Assembly (NCBI GenBank): GCA_018398765.1
Contig: JAHBMJ010005749.1
Span: 1-32,500, forward strand
Direction of reading: 5' to 3'
DNA from: Chromera velia
Lineage: Eukaryota; Sar; Chromeraceae
Length of the DNA stretch: 32,500 nt
Shown: one piece after another, positions 10,301-19,736 of the stretch
Numbering within the stretch: position 1 is the stretch's first letter
Layout: each line of letters starts with the position of its first letter
Made by a program: the position numbers and the translations under genes
The notes under the pieces: model-generated
What the model was told of the DNA's origin: nothing
Databases searched by the model: none
The model's input: the letters and a program-made list of their open reading frames with translations, nothing else

Positions 10301-12296
10301 TTCAGGGCAAGTCGCCACTGACTGCCCCCCTTCGCCTTGGCAAGAAGGTGAATCAACGAGTTATAAGTTGACGTCTCTAACGGCAAACCGCTCTGCTTCA
10401 TCTCATCAAAAAGATCTAACGCAATCTCCCACTCTCCCCCCCACGCTAACGTCTCCATCACCCAATGATAGACAGAAATGTCCAGGGTCTCCCCAGTCGC
10501 CTTCATCTGCTCAAAAAGCCTCAGACAGACACTCCACAAGCTCTCTTCTCCCTCTCCCTCTCGACCACTTCCATCTATCGCAATCACTTTAATCAACTCA
10601 CGGTAAGTTCGAGCTCGCGGGCGAACCCTTTGCTCCTTCATCATCTCAAACACTCGCAGGGCAGCCTCCCACTTCCCCCCCCCCTGCGCCCCCACAAGGC
10701 ACGAAATTACGGAATGGAAGATCGGTTCATCCGCCTTCACCCCTTTCTTTTGCATCTCAAAAAACAAAAAGAGCGCGGACTGCCACTGGCTGCCTCCCCT
10801 CGCTTTCTCTAATGACCGAATGACCGACAGGTACACGCGCTGATCAATCTGAAACCCTCGCTGCTTCATCTCTTCAAACAATCGGTACCCCCTTTGCCAC
10901 TCACTGTGCTCGGGGGCCCTTTCCATGCAACAAATCAATTCATAGTAAGTGTCGGCATTTGGTTCGACGCCTCGTTTCTTCATCATGTCAAAAACATGAA
11001 GAGCGAGATCCCAGGGACTGCCCTCCTCTGCCCTCTTCATCCCTTTGAATAAAGCGTTGTACGTGTCAAGAGTCGCCTCAATGCGAAGCCGACCCATCTC
11101 AACAAACAAGCCAACAGCAACCTCCCACTTTGGTCCCTCTGGTGCCCCCCCAAGTACACTGATCAACGCAGTATAAGCATACGTATCCGGCTCTACCCCC
11201 GCATCTTTCATCTCTTCAAACAGGTCAACGGATTTCGACCAGGCCTGCGTGCCTACCATCGCCCTGATGAGCCCAGTGTACACAGCAACATCAGGCTCTA
11301 ATCCAAACTTTTCCATCTCGTCCTTCAACCCCTCAGCCAACTCCCACCTTCGTTCCCCCGCTATACTCTCAAGAGAAGCGATCATTGAGCCAAAGATGCT
11401 GCTAGTCGGTGTCACCCTCCGCCGTCTCATGTCGTCTAACACTTTCATGGAAAGCTCCCACTGACTCCCCCCCGCATCAAAGGACAGTGCTTCAATCAAT
11501 GCAGTGTAACTAGACACATTCGGCTCACAACCCCCCCTAACGGAATCTCCAAACAGACGTAAGGCTTCCTTGAACGCGCCGGGGCGACCCGACTGAGAGA
11601 CTTCCTGGATTTCTAAAGTCAATCGACGATTGGAAAAAGGAGCTGGCGGATCGGAGGGTGAAGGAGAAGAAACATCCCCCGTGTCTTCTAGAGATATGGG
11701 AGGGACGGGGGTCTCTTGAAGTGTCACCGTCGACGCTGAAGTCGACGTCAAAGACAGCTCTTCTTTCCCACCCTTGCCCCCCCCCTTGTCTGCTGCACCC
11801 CAGTCGAATAACTTTCTGAGACGCCCCTCTCTCTCTTTCTTCTCCATCACGCGAATCAAACCCGTAAGCGTCATCGTATCGGGGGCGGCACCCTTCTCGA
11901 TCATCTCCGCAAAGCGCTCGTACGCTTTGTCTCGGGGGCTCAGTCTCTCGGGGGCTCTGTCGGAGGAACGATCGGCAGAGCCCCCGAAGGGAAACCAGCT
12001 GGGTCCTCCCCAACGTTCTTTCCGGCTGCTCCTGCGGACAGAGAAAGAGAGAAGGAGGGAATGAGCGTGTTTCTCTCTTTGAATAAATGGGCGAGCGAAT
12101 GAATGAGTGAATGGATGAATCAGTCAGTGAACAAATAGATGAGAGACTGCGGGGAGGGAGGGGGGGAGAGGGAAGGGGGGAGAGGGAGGGAGAGAAGGAC
12201 GGAAGAAAGGAAGGAGGGAAGAAAGAAAGAAAGAAAGAAAGAAAGGAAGGAAGGAAGGAAGGAAGGAAGAACGGACGAACGAACGAACGAACGAAA

Positions 12297-12333
<37 letters not shown>

Positions 12334-12356
12334 CAAAAAAGAAAAGAAAAGAAAAG

Positions 12357-12409
<53 letters not shown>

Positions 12410-12740
12410 GAAAGAAAGAAAGAAAGAAAGCAAAAAAGAAAAGAAAAGAAAGAAAGAGAGAGAGAGAGAGAGAGAAAGAAAGAAAGAAAGAAAGAAAGAA
12501 AGGAAAGAAAAGAAAGAAAAGAAAGAAAAGAAAGAAAAGAAAGGAAAGAAAGAAAAGAAAAGAAAGAAAGAAAGAAAGAAAGAAGAAAGGAAGGGAGGAA
12601 GCAAGGAAGGGAGGAAGGAAGCAAGGCAGGGAGGAAGGAAGGAAGGAAGCAAGGCAGGGAGGAAGGAAGAAAAGAAGGAAGAAAAGAAGGAAGAAAGGAA
12701 GGAAGAAAAGAAGGAAGAAAGGAAGGAAGAAAGGAAGAAA

Positions 12741-12774
<34 letters not shown>

Positions 12775-12775
12775 A

Positions 12776-12819
<44 letters not shown>

Positions 12820-13999
12820 AAGAAAAGAAAGAAAGAAAGAAAGAAAGAAAGAAAAAAAGAAAGAAAGAAAAAAAGAATCTTCGTTCTGAAGGGAAAACCT
12901 CTCCTCCCTCGCTCTTTCCCGCCTCCCTCACTCACCGTTCTTCTCTTTGCGTTTGCCGAAATGGTTCCTTTCTCCCTCCCGGCGTGTCGAGAGAAGACTT
13001 TCCCTTCCCGTCTTTTCGGGTCCGCTCAAAAGGTACGAGACCGCCCTTGGGTGCTTGCCTGTGNNNNGGGGGGGGGGGGGGGGGACGGATGGATGGATGT
13101 ACACAGCGGGAAGGTACCGACCGATAACTGCTCAAAGAATGAATGAAGAACTCAACAAGGGTCGAGGAAAACGATGGAAGCTCAGAGGCAAAAGAGAGAG
13201 GGAGAGAGAGCTGATCCGACAGAAGTGACAACAGAGAAGAGGAGAGGAGACAACAAAACAGAGAGCAGAGAGGCGGAAGATGGGGCAACCCCACGGCATG
13301 GGGGGATTGAAAGATAAAATAAAGAACGCGCAGACGCACGGCGAGAGGAGGAAAGAAAGGCAGGAAGGAAAAAAGCAAGGAAGGAAGGAAAAAATGAATG
13401 AAGGCAGAACGGAATCAGCAAGAGTTCTCTCGAACACATCACGAAAAGCCTCCTCACCTTCTGCCGTTGCCATCAGGAGTACCTTCCTGTTTCTCGTCCT
13501 CCTTTCTCTGCGCAGATGATGCTTCCCTCCCCGTTTCGTTCTCTTCCACACTCGCCCTTCTCCCCCTTGCCCCACCATTCTCAGCTTCAGCATGCCCGCC
13601 TCCACTCTTCTCCGAGAGTCTCACTGGAGGAGGACGGTCAACCCTCTCGTCTTCCGCACCCTTCCACTCCTCCCCCTTGTCCCGCAATGGATCCCTCTCT
13701 TTTCTATGCCGAGGCGCTGAGCCTAAACCCCTTTTCTCCCTCTCCCTTTCCATCGGGGAGGTCGGTCCCAACACCGAACCTCGCGGACGCCTGCTTGGAG
13801 GCAAAGTACAGTGGGGGACCTCACAAGAGAATGTGGGCAGAGACGAAGGAGGGGGGGCAAAGGGGAATGAGACACGGCAGAAACGGGGAGGCGGGAAGAC
13901 ACTTGACAGAAGTTTCACAACAGACACAAAGCGAGGTGGAGGGGGAAAGAAGAGACTGCGTCTCTGTAATCGGAGAAGGCAGAGACAAGGACACGGCAT
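7396..13999 (-). CDS. Giant pentatricopeptide repeat (PPR) protein, two exons
   Basis: Model: exon 1 13999-13458, exon 2 12031-7396, about 1725 aa. Exon 2 encodes about 35 PPR units, mostly 37-38 residues, on the pattern W-E-x-A-L-x-L-F-x-E-M-K...G-V-x-P-D-x-x-T-Y-x-x-L-I. This is three residues longer than the classical 35, because a GGS-x-W linker sits between the helices. A non-PPR Ser/Lys-rich stretch (about 10020-10190) splits the array. No DYW, SMR or NYN domain follows; the C-terminus is basic. Exon 1 begins MPCPCLCLLRLQRRSLFF, then about 60 residues rich in Arg, Ser, Pro and hydrophobics with almost no acids, like an organelle presequence; a TGA AGT lies directly before the ATG. The donor (AAG|GTGAGG, 13458/13457) and acceptor (pyrimidines, CCGCAG|G, 12032/12031) are both phase 2 and join in frame. 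PPR proteins bind organelle RNA for processing, stability or translation. The target is unknown. Exon 2 is certain; exon 1 is inference. Confidence 0.85.
12147..12876. repeat. Long polypurine (GAAA/GGAA/GA)n microsatellite block
   Basis: About 730 bases of nearly pure purine on the plus strand, built of GAAA, GGAA and GA runs with only a few scattered C residues, for example in ACGAACGAACGA at 12270-12296 and single AGC interruptions. A segment of roughly 100 bp with GCAAAAAAGAAAAGAAAAG followed by a GA run occurs twice (near 12332 and 12429), pointing to growth by segmental duplication. The long Lys/Glu/Arg and Phe/Ser/Leu ORFs on the two strands are translations of this repeat, not genes. 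Confidence 0.95.
13064..13084. other. Assembly gap (NNNN) with adjacent G17 homopolymer
   Basis: Four N bases at 13064-13067 are followed by 17 consecutive G at 13068-13084. The gap probably marks a failure to read through the homopolymer; the bases flanking it, and the length of this part of the PPR intron, are not reliable. Confidence 0.95.
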
Positions 14000-14525
14000 A
14001 CTTCAAATGGTTGAAGGAGGATCTGGACAGCATTACCGTATTGCATCTGCAGAGGGTATGTCAGTATCTTCTTTTACTCTTCCCTTATTCTGTGCTCGCA
14101 TTTGGGGGGGGGTAGTAGACCATCAGGAGACGCTTGACTGACCTATTCACACGTCTGCCTCGAGCTTTACCATTGGAGTGTCCGTTCATGCCCCCCTCCG
14201 TCCTGTCCAACCGGGATGACGCAGCTTGAGATCCTCCACTGTCCACAGCGAAAAGAGAAGTGACTCGCGGAACGGCTCTGACGCCACCGACGGGGCGGTT
14301 CACAAACGGAAACGCCATAACCCACCCCGTCTCCACGCCCCCCCTTTTGCCACGACATCCCCAGATGGTCGCAAATGTAAAGATTGAAAAAATGAGTCGC
14401 CAATACGCAGAAAGTCTGCAGCTGGCGCCCTGGTGCAGCTGCATGCTGCAGCGCTCCACTCAATGCTAAGAAAAGTTGCACAAACTCGCCATACACACCA
14501 ACGATCATGAGACCCAACACTGAAC
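14000..14525. other. Upstream region of the PPR gene; no gene seen
   Basis: The segment lies directly upstream of the proposed PPR start codon and should contain its promoter. I find no convincing TATA box, tRNA or conserved ORF. Short ORFs here have no recognisable domain. One GCATGC lies at 14441-14446 between repeated CAGCTGCA words. Confidence 0.4.
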
Positions 14526-15260
14526 ATGAACGTAAACATGCAACAGACGTGTCATTCGAAAGTATCGCCGCCACATGAGAGGCTGAGAACAAGCAAACGC
14601 GGTGATCACAGTGTGAGACGTCCAACAACCACTCAGTATCTGCTCTGCCGGAGATCTCAGATCGTCAAGCACCTGTACAGGCCTTCTTCAAGGGAAAGCT
14701 CCGCGAAACAGACGCATGGTCGGTCCCGGCCGCGCGGCCCCGAACCACCGATTCTGCATGCGCAATTAAGCCGGCGCCCGCGGCCGGCCGGACCCGCGGC
14801 CGCGGCCCAACCCGCGCCGGGCCGCGCGCGTGCATGCAGATCCCGCCGCCATGCCAACCGCCTGCAGATCTCAATTAATACCAACCGCCTGCAAAGATTC
14901 GCAAAAACAGCAAGGTCGGCAGCAAAGGCGATGAAGAAGGTCAAAAACGACAGGTACGGTGAGATCTGTCATGAAATCGGATTTCGGTTTGTTCCTCTTG
15001 TGTTTGAGACATATGGGAGACCAAGAGAAGGGACAATTCATTTTTTGAAAGAGATGACGAAGTTGGAGACTGGAAGAGTGAGAGAAGTAGAGGGAGACGA
15101 GGCAGTGCAGACAAGGCTGATGGACCAGTATTATAAAGTTCTTTTCTGCACGCTTCAGCGTTTCGTTGCTGCAAATCTTCTCTGTTCAATTCACAGCAGG
15201 AGGGGAACCAGAGGGCCCTTCCAGCCTGAGTACCTTCTCGGCACCCCCCCGACACTCTAA
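14526..15260 (+). pseudogene. Retroelement C-terminal fragment
   Basis: An open frame of 244 codons. Its last 130 residues carry a pattern I associate with the C-terminus of many protist and invertebrate retroelement polyproteins: a Lys-rich helix, then K-x-x-RY...F-x-FVPLVFETYGR, followed by a helix and a final LQRF-x-AANLL. Known relatives read KHxKY...F-x-P-x-x-ET-x-G...Q-x-x-x-A-V-x-R-GNA. The N-terminal half passes through a very GC-rich segment (14710-14860) and looks unrelated, probably an insertion or host flank. No RT motif lies upstream, so this is a 3' remnant. The resemblance is by eye only. Confidence 0.45.
14710..14860. other. GC-rich palindromic island
   Basis: About 150 bases of extreme GC content with many overlapping palindromes (GCGGCCGC, CCGCGG, GGCCGGCC, GCGCGC), ending at TGCATGCA (14831-14838). 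It stands out against moderate-GC neighbours. A milder GC-rich stretch with CCGCGG and GGGCCGCGG occurs at 28765-28830 inside the hAT-like element, so it may be repeat-derived. A 13-base CCAACCGCCTGCA occurs twice just downstream. Confidence 0.5.
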
Positions 15261-15796
15261 GCTGTTCTTGAAAACATTTTTCAAGATTGGATTTTTCAGC
15301 GGCATTTAATTTCAAGTTAGGATTTTTGAGCGGAGGCACCGTTTCGTGCTATTTCGTGCCACTAAAATTTATTCCACTATACGCGTATGCGCCCCACTGT
15401 CGCACTGCTTTTACAGAGCACCGCGGGGCCCCGGAAACCACGGCCCCCGCATACTTTTCTGCATGCAGGCGCGGTGTTTTTCTGAAGGCCCATCAGGCTG
15501 CGACGTGCAGGCTCAAACGGCAACTGTGCAATACCTCAGATAACTTGAACGGTGCGAGGCTTAGGGTCTTCATATGGCTGCCCGTACGGGTGCCCGTCAG
15601 GACTATCGAGAGCTTAAAGTTTGTCGTCTCGATAACTTTGCAGATTCCGGTCCTAAAGACTCAGACAGTGAATGATACGTTGGCTTGAATGTTGCATGCA
15701 TGAATGAATACTTATAATTCATACATCACTGCTGAAACCAGAGAAAGTGTCACTAGTTTTTTTTTTTTTTTTTTTTTAAAATATAAGCCTTGCATG
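15261..15796. other. Non-coding flank with minisatellite-like fragments
   Basis: Near 15270-15340 there are degenerate copies of words from the 33-bp array downstream (TTTTTCAAGATTGGATTTTT, GAGCGGAGGCAC). Bases 15759-15777 are a T homopolymer. A TGCATGCA lies at 15460-15467 and another at 15693-15700. No ORF with recognisable content. Confidence 0.5.
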
Positions 15797-16015
15797 CGGC
15801 ATAGCTTTTCAAGACATAGGCTCTTCTTACGGCATAGTTTTTCAAGACATACGCTCTGCTTGCGGTGTATAACTTTTCAAGATATAGGCTCTCCTTACGG
15901 CATAGCTTTTCAAGACATAGGCTCTGCTTGCGGCACAGCTTTTCAAGATATAAGCCGCGCCTGCGGCACAGCTTTTCAAGACATAGGCCGTGCCTGCGGC
16001 ACGGTTTTTCAAGAG
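15797..16015. repeat. 33-bp tandem minisatellite, six units and a partial
   Basis: Units begin at 15797, 15830, 15863, 15898, 15931, 15964 and 15997 (partial). The core is CGGCAYAGCTTTTCAAGAYA followed by TAGGCTCTGCTTG or CGTGCCTG variants. All are 33 bp except the third, which is 35. Because 33 is a multiple of three, every frame reads as an 11-residue repeat, which explains the repetitive short ORFs. Unit divergence is moderate. Copies of the core word also occur singly near 15270-15340 and 20340-20500. Confidence 0.9.
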
Positions 16016-16916
16016 TAGATTTTTGAGCGGCACAAAATTTTAAGTAGCCTTGAGTGTCAGGGGGGTACTTCTCGGTAGGGAGGTCGCAGCATTCTCTAGG
16101 TCTTTCGACTTGGAAGGCACAAACTAAGCGATCCTTTAGTGATTGATTCTTTGTATACAAACAAGAATCTGATGCAAACGCATGAGAGGAAAGCAAGAAA
16201 AGAAGGTTAAGAAAATAAGGGGCAAATTAATGGGGAGGGTCTCTTTAAAGTTGTTTTCCGCCGTCAAAGGGTAGCCTTTGTCAAGTGGACAAACTTTTAT
16301 GATAAAAACCTAGAGAAGTATGTGCTCTTTAGACAGCTGAGCGCTTTAAGTTCTCCTACGGTACACCGTTTGTTGAGAGAGGACACGGTCTCCATCGGGT
16401 TAATCAATCATACCTTCCTTCATGGATCGATCAACATGATACATGCAAGCATGAAAAAGATAAAATGCACGCAAAAAAAGAAAAATCCAAAGAGCCAAAA
16501 AAAGATAAATGCATGCATCTCGCTCACACCGCACGCATAACATATTCGTTTGGTACAGCACATCATCATAGTGTCATATAGTCACTCGATCCCAGGATTA
16601 ACAAACCGCCCACGCTAGAGAACGCGTGCCCCCCCCTCCGTTCCGCCACTGTCTTTTCTCTATCGCTGTAGGCTTTGTGTGCAAAGAAAAGCCGCAGGTG
16701 ATGCAGGGCATCTAGAACAAATCAGTCAAAGAGTTCAGAAGTTATGCCTACCCGTTGGAATACCATGCATTCAATTAAGTCAGAAGAACACAGAGTCTAC
16801 GTAACAACCCTTGCACACGCATCCATTCATGAATTAGGAGAGGAGAAGCAGTGCGTACCACTCCATGTAAAAACGATCTATGCAAGAAAGAAAAAGACCA
16901 TTGACACACCAGCAGC
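16016..16916. other. Non-coding interval; nothing recognised
   Basis: This moderate-AT sequence contains a shared tail next to the minisatellite (GAGCGGCACAAAATTTTAAG), one TGCATGCA at 16510-16517 and several A-rich runs. No ORF has recognisable content; the plus-strand ORF near 16744-17037 overlaps the RT remnant antisense. Confidence 0.5.
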
Positions 16917-17598
16917 TCAGCAAACAAACACATCAGCGAATGTACCACAACCGACGCAGGGGCATTCGTCGAGAGTTAAGGTACGAGTAACATGCCCTGA
17001 AATTAAACCACAACGCCCACCCCCACTTATGATGTAAGAGGAACTGTGAGCAAACCTACTCCTCTCAAAAGACAAGGATGACTTGCGAAAAATCGTGTCA
17101 TCCCTTATACCTGAGACACATTGAGCCATCGGCCCAGGATTTGGGTTAGCAGACTCAAAAAGTACGATCTCAGGTGCACCTAGCAGGCAGAACAATGACA
17201 AACCGAGCACTGTGCACCCTTCTTGTCTCTCCAGCATACAGCTAGAATGATAGAAGTCCTGTCTTTGCAAGAATGCCATGAAGGGGTCATCATTCAAGAA
17301 AGAAGAGGACCGAGACCGGGCCAAAACCGACCTGTCATCCATGTACCGAGCCACAAACCACTTGTCACCCTTCGATCCAGAAATACCAGCATCCACAGCC
17401 CTTCGTCTCTCTTTCCATGCAACATAAAAACGAGCCTCTCCAGGAGAACAGGGGCTCCCTTGAGGGAAGCCTTCCCGCTACCCAACCCGCTTCCCCAACA
17501 CAATAATCATATTGGAGGCAAAGTCTACCAAGATAATCTGGGACAGCAAGTCGAGCGGACATATAAGAGAAGAAAGGTGGTTCGAATGTGACGACAAG
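16917..17598 (-). pseudogene. Reverse transcriptase, 3' part (motifs B and C)
   Basis: The frame reads, from 17598 downward, a hydrophobic helix region, a single TAG at 17478-17480, then GFPQGSPCSPGEARFYVAWK (motif B, about 17420-17475), then KWFVARYMDDRSVLARS with the YMDD catalytic box at 17334-17345, and a VLGLSL strand like RT motif E. It continues to a stop at 16917. It is the continuation of the frame at 18661-19733, the two being separated by a 1044-bp insertion with target duplication. The stop before GFPQGSP falls where RTs usually have Gln, consistent with CAG to TAG decay. RYMDD and the preceding motif order resemble Penelope-like or related protist RTs more than LINE or LTR types; the class is unresolved. 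Confidence 0.75.
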
Positions 17599-17607
17599 AA
17601 AACAACC

Positions 17608-18651
17608 CTAGGGTAATCGACTTAAAATATTACTAGATGAATTTTAGGGGTTATACATAGGGTATGTTAGTATTTAATGTCACCCCTACACTAAAAACCA
17701 TTTTTTTTTGACTTATTACATTAAATTATTTCAAACAAAGTCAATATCTCATCAGAATGCTCACTAGTTCGCTTGCAATCTGCGATGAAAGTCTTGTCTC
17801 CAGGTGATATCTAGAAAGGGCTCGTAAACTCGTAATCCGTAATATATAGTAAAATAGGGTAAACGGGGGTAAACAGCCCCCCGTCCTGGACCCTCCTTCA
17901 AAAAATAAAAGAAAACCGTCATGATGCGATAATGTTATCACTAGACTTCAATCTCAACATCGATGATAACATCAAGGTCCTTCATGAGGAGCTTTTTGAA
18001 CACTTCTTCGACGTTTTGCAGCTCATCCTCCTCCATGAACAGACTTTTTCCCCAGCCTTTTCCTACAACTTTTGCATGGTGCAACCAATAAAAAACAACA
18101 GCAAGACCAACAGTATTAAAGCAAATTTTGGGCTGTAATACAATCAGGCTCGCGGCGGCTGCTGTTGCTATGCAGCCTCCCGAGAGAGGCCGAGTAGTCA
18201 ATTCAACGCCTCTTCCATCAGTCTCCCCCCCTCCCTTTGCCCCTGAATCCCTAGCCTGAATCCTTGATAGCGCCTGATAGGCGCTCAAAAGACTGCAGAA
18301 GTCTTAGAAGAGAATTAATAATTTTTATTATCTTTTATATGACCTATAGTGGGAAACCTTGTGTTTTCTGGGAGATGGGTGACGGCATGCAAGGAAAAAA
18401 AATATTGATGGTCTTTCAAAAGATGCCGTAATCTCGTAATCTGTAATCAGTTGTAAGAGATATACCATAAAAAGGGGGATATATGATTATTTTTTCCCGT
18501 AATCACACTTAATTTCACTAGATTTAAGCTTTTTAAGATGAACTACGTTCCTTTAGCCTGAAATGTTTATGTAATCTATATTTTTATTATATGTTTTGTA
18601 TGATCTTACCTATAAAATTTTAATCATAATTGAAATAGTCGAATACCCTAG
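17608..18651. mobile_element. 1044-bp DNA element with CTAGGG inverted ends and 9-bp target duplication
   Basis: The left end CTAGGGTAATCGACT and the reverse complement of the right end CTAGGGTATTCGACT differ at one base of 15. AAAACAACC occurs directly outside each end (17599-17607 and 18652-18660), an exact 9-bp target site duplication. The element lies inside a reverse transcriptase frame. Its length plus one duplication is 1053 bases, a multiple of three. The interior is AT-rich, with two related stretches around CTCGTAATCYGTAAT (near 17828 and 18431). A 9-bp duplication suggests Mutator-like mobilisation, but no transposase is encoded. Confidence 0.85.
17941..18288 (-). CDS. Hypothetical 115-codon ORF inside the CTAGGG element
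   Basis: The ORF has no ATG at its 5' end; the frame opens after a TAA and a pyrimidine-rich TTCTGCAG that could be a splice acceptor. It encodes an Ala-rich and hydrophobic middle (IVLQPKICFNTVGLAVVFYW) and an acidic C-terminal helix ending DLDVIIDVEIEV. I recognise no family. It could be a captured host exon or chance; it is the only ORF of note in the element. Confidence 0.25.
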   Translation of the reverse strand: MSAYQALSRIQARDSGAKGGGETDGRGVELTTRPLSGGCIATAAAASLIVLQPKICFNTVGLAVVFYWLHHAKVVGKGWGKSLFMEEDELQNVEEVFKKLLMKDLDVIIDVEIEV

Positions 18652-18660
18652 AAAACAACC

Positions 18661-19733
18661 GGACGTCTCCATTTCGAGCGCGATAACCATGACTCCCCCC
18701 CCGCCGGACCCGCAACCCGCAAACAAACAGGCCTTTCCTTTCTCAAAATAACAAAACGATTTCTCCCCTGACTCTTCACAAGCGAAATGAATTCAAACAA
18801 AGAAGACAGAAAGTCAGACCGAGGGAGAGAAGGGAAATATGCTTTAATATCATCCACCATGATAGATACTCTTCCTGCAGGCCAGCGAGGAGAAAGTCGA
18901 ACGACTGACGCCCGGTCTGCACTCCTGCCGAAAGACCTATTAAATTCACTGACCAACTCCTGAAAAGCAAAAACTGATGGAAGGTCCGCGTACGGTGATA
19001 AAATATGCAACAATCCATTCAAGGCCTTACACAGAAAAGAAAAAGGACCCCACCATGAATGCTTTGCATAAGAGACCAACGCACGGAACTTCAAGGAGGC
19101 CCAAGATGCAGGGACCTCACCGCCCTTTCCCCATGACTTCCTCTTCGGCCACAAGATACCTGTACCAAAAGAATGACCCTCCTCCAAGATACCCGTAAAC
19201 TGCTTAAGAAACAGGTTCATCTCTGGAGATCGACTGGATTCATCAAACAGCAGCGCCTCCCTCAACCTCACGTCTCGAGGTGACAGATGAATATATGCAG
19301 AATCGGAGAAGAAAGCCCGATGTAAGCAAACAATATACAACCGTCTGCACATGAAAGCGAGATCTCCCCGAGACTTATCAACCAGCGTGATTGCCAGCCT
19401 GCTCCTTAACTCCTTCACAAACCTCCCCCCCCTATTGGGCATACACGGTCCCTCCCTAGTTATCTCCAGCAACTTCATCCATTTATCAGACAACGACATC
19501 CATTCAAATGGAAGCATACAAACGCCAGAGACCCTTCTCCTCCCCATCACCCCCGACCCGCATCCCCTACCCAACACATGAGATAAAAAAGACAAGACAG
19601 AGCTCATTCCCTTGCGAGCGACCGACCAGGCCGCAAGCGAGGGCCAAAGCTTCGATCGTGAAGAGAAATTTGAGGGGAAAAAGAACCGACACTGCAACAC
19701 GGGAGACAGAGACAGTAGGCAGCAGACATGACC
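18661..19733 (-). pseudogene. Reverse transcriptase, 5' part (fingers and motif A)
   Basis: The open frame runs from after a TAA at 19734-19736 to the insertion site. An N-terminal part without a recognised domain is followed by GTGILWPKRKSW...KFRALVSY, matching the PK-x-K-x...K-x-RPI-x-S finger motif, then a helix LCKALNGLLHILSP, and SIMVDDIKAYFPSLPRSDFL (motif A; about 18815-18862) with the catalytic Asp. The apparent stop TAG at 18648-18650 is supplied by the end of the inserted element; without it the frame continues into motif B. The end of the 5' region reads CCCGTGTTGCAG, which could be a splice acceptor, so upstream exons cannot be excluded. No integrase, RNase H or GIY-YIG is visible within the window. 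Confidence 0.75.
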
Positions 19734-19736
19734 TTA

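Larger units (their letters stand above)
12032..13457 (-). other. Intron of the PPR gene
   Basis: On the minus strand the interval starts GTGAGGAGG and ends TTTCTCTGTCCGCAG, both close to spliceosomal consensus, and flanking phases match (two bases of a codon before, one after). Without this intron exon 2 would have no plausible N-terminus: its open frame extends upstream past the first ATG (11904) through a partial PPR motif to the acceptor. The intron is filled by a polypurine microsatellite (pyrimidine-rich in the transcript), and also holds a four-N gap and a run of 17 G, so its true length is unknown. Confidence 0.65.

Noticed and set aside
12111-13146. Long Lys/Glu/Arg-rich plus-strand and Phe/Ser/Leu-rich minus-strand ORFs
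   Set aside because: They are translations of the GAAA/GGAA microsatellite and read through an N gap and a G17 run. Stop codons are rare in such repeats on both strands.
13398-14141. Plus-strand ORFs over the PPR exon 1 region
   Set aside because: They are antisense to an exon whose phase matches the PPR frame, and they show no domain.
15797-16015. CRISPR-like array
   Set aside because: The units are contiguous with no unique spacers, and the genome is eukaryotic.
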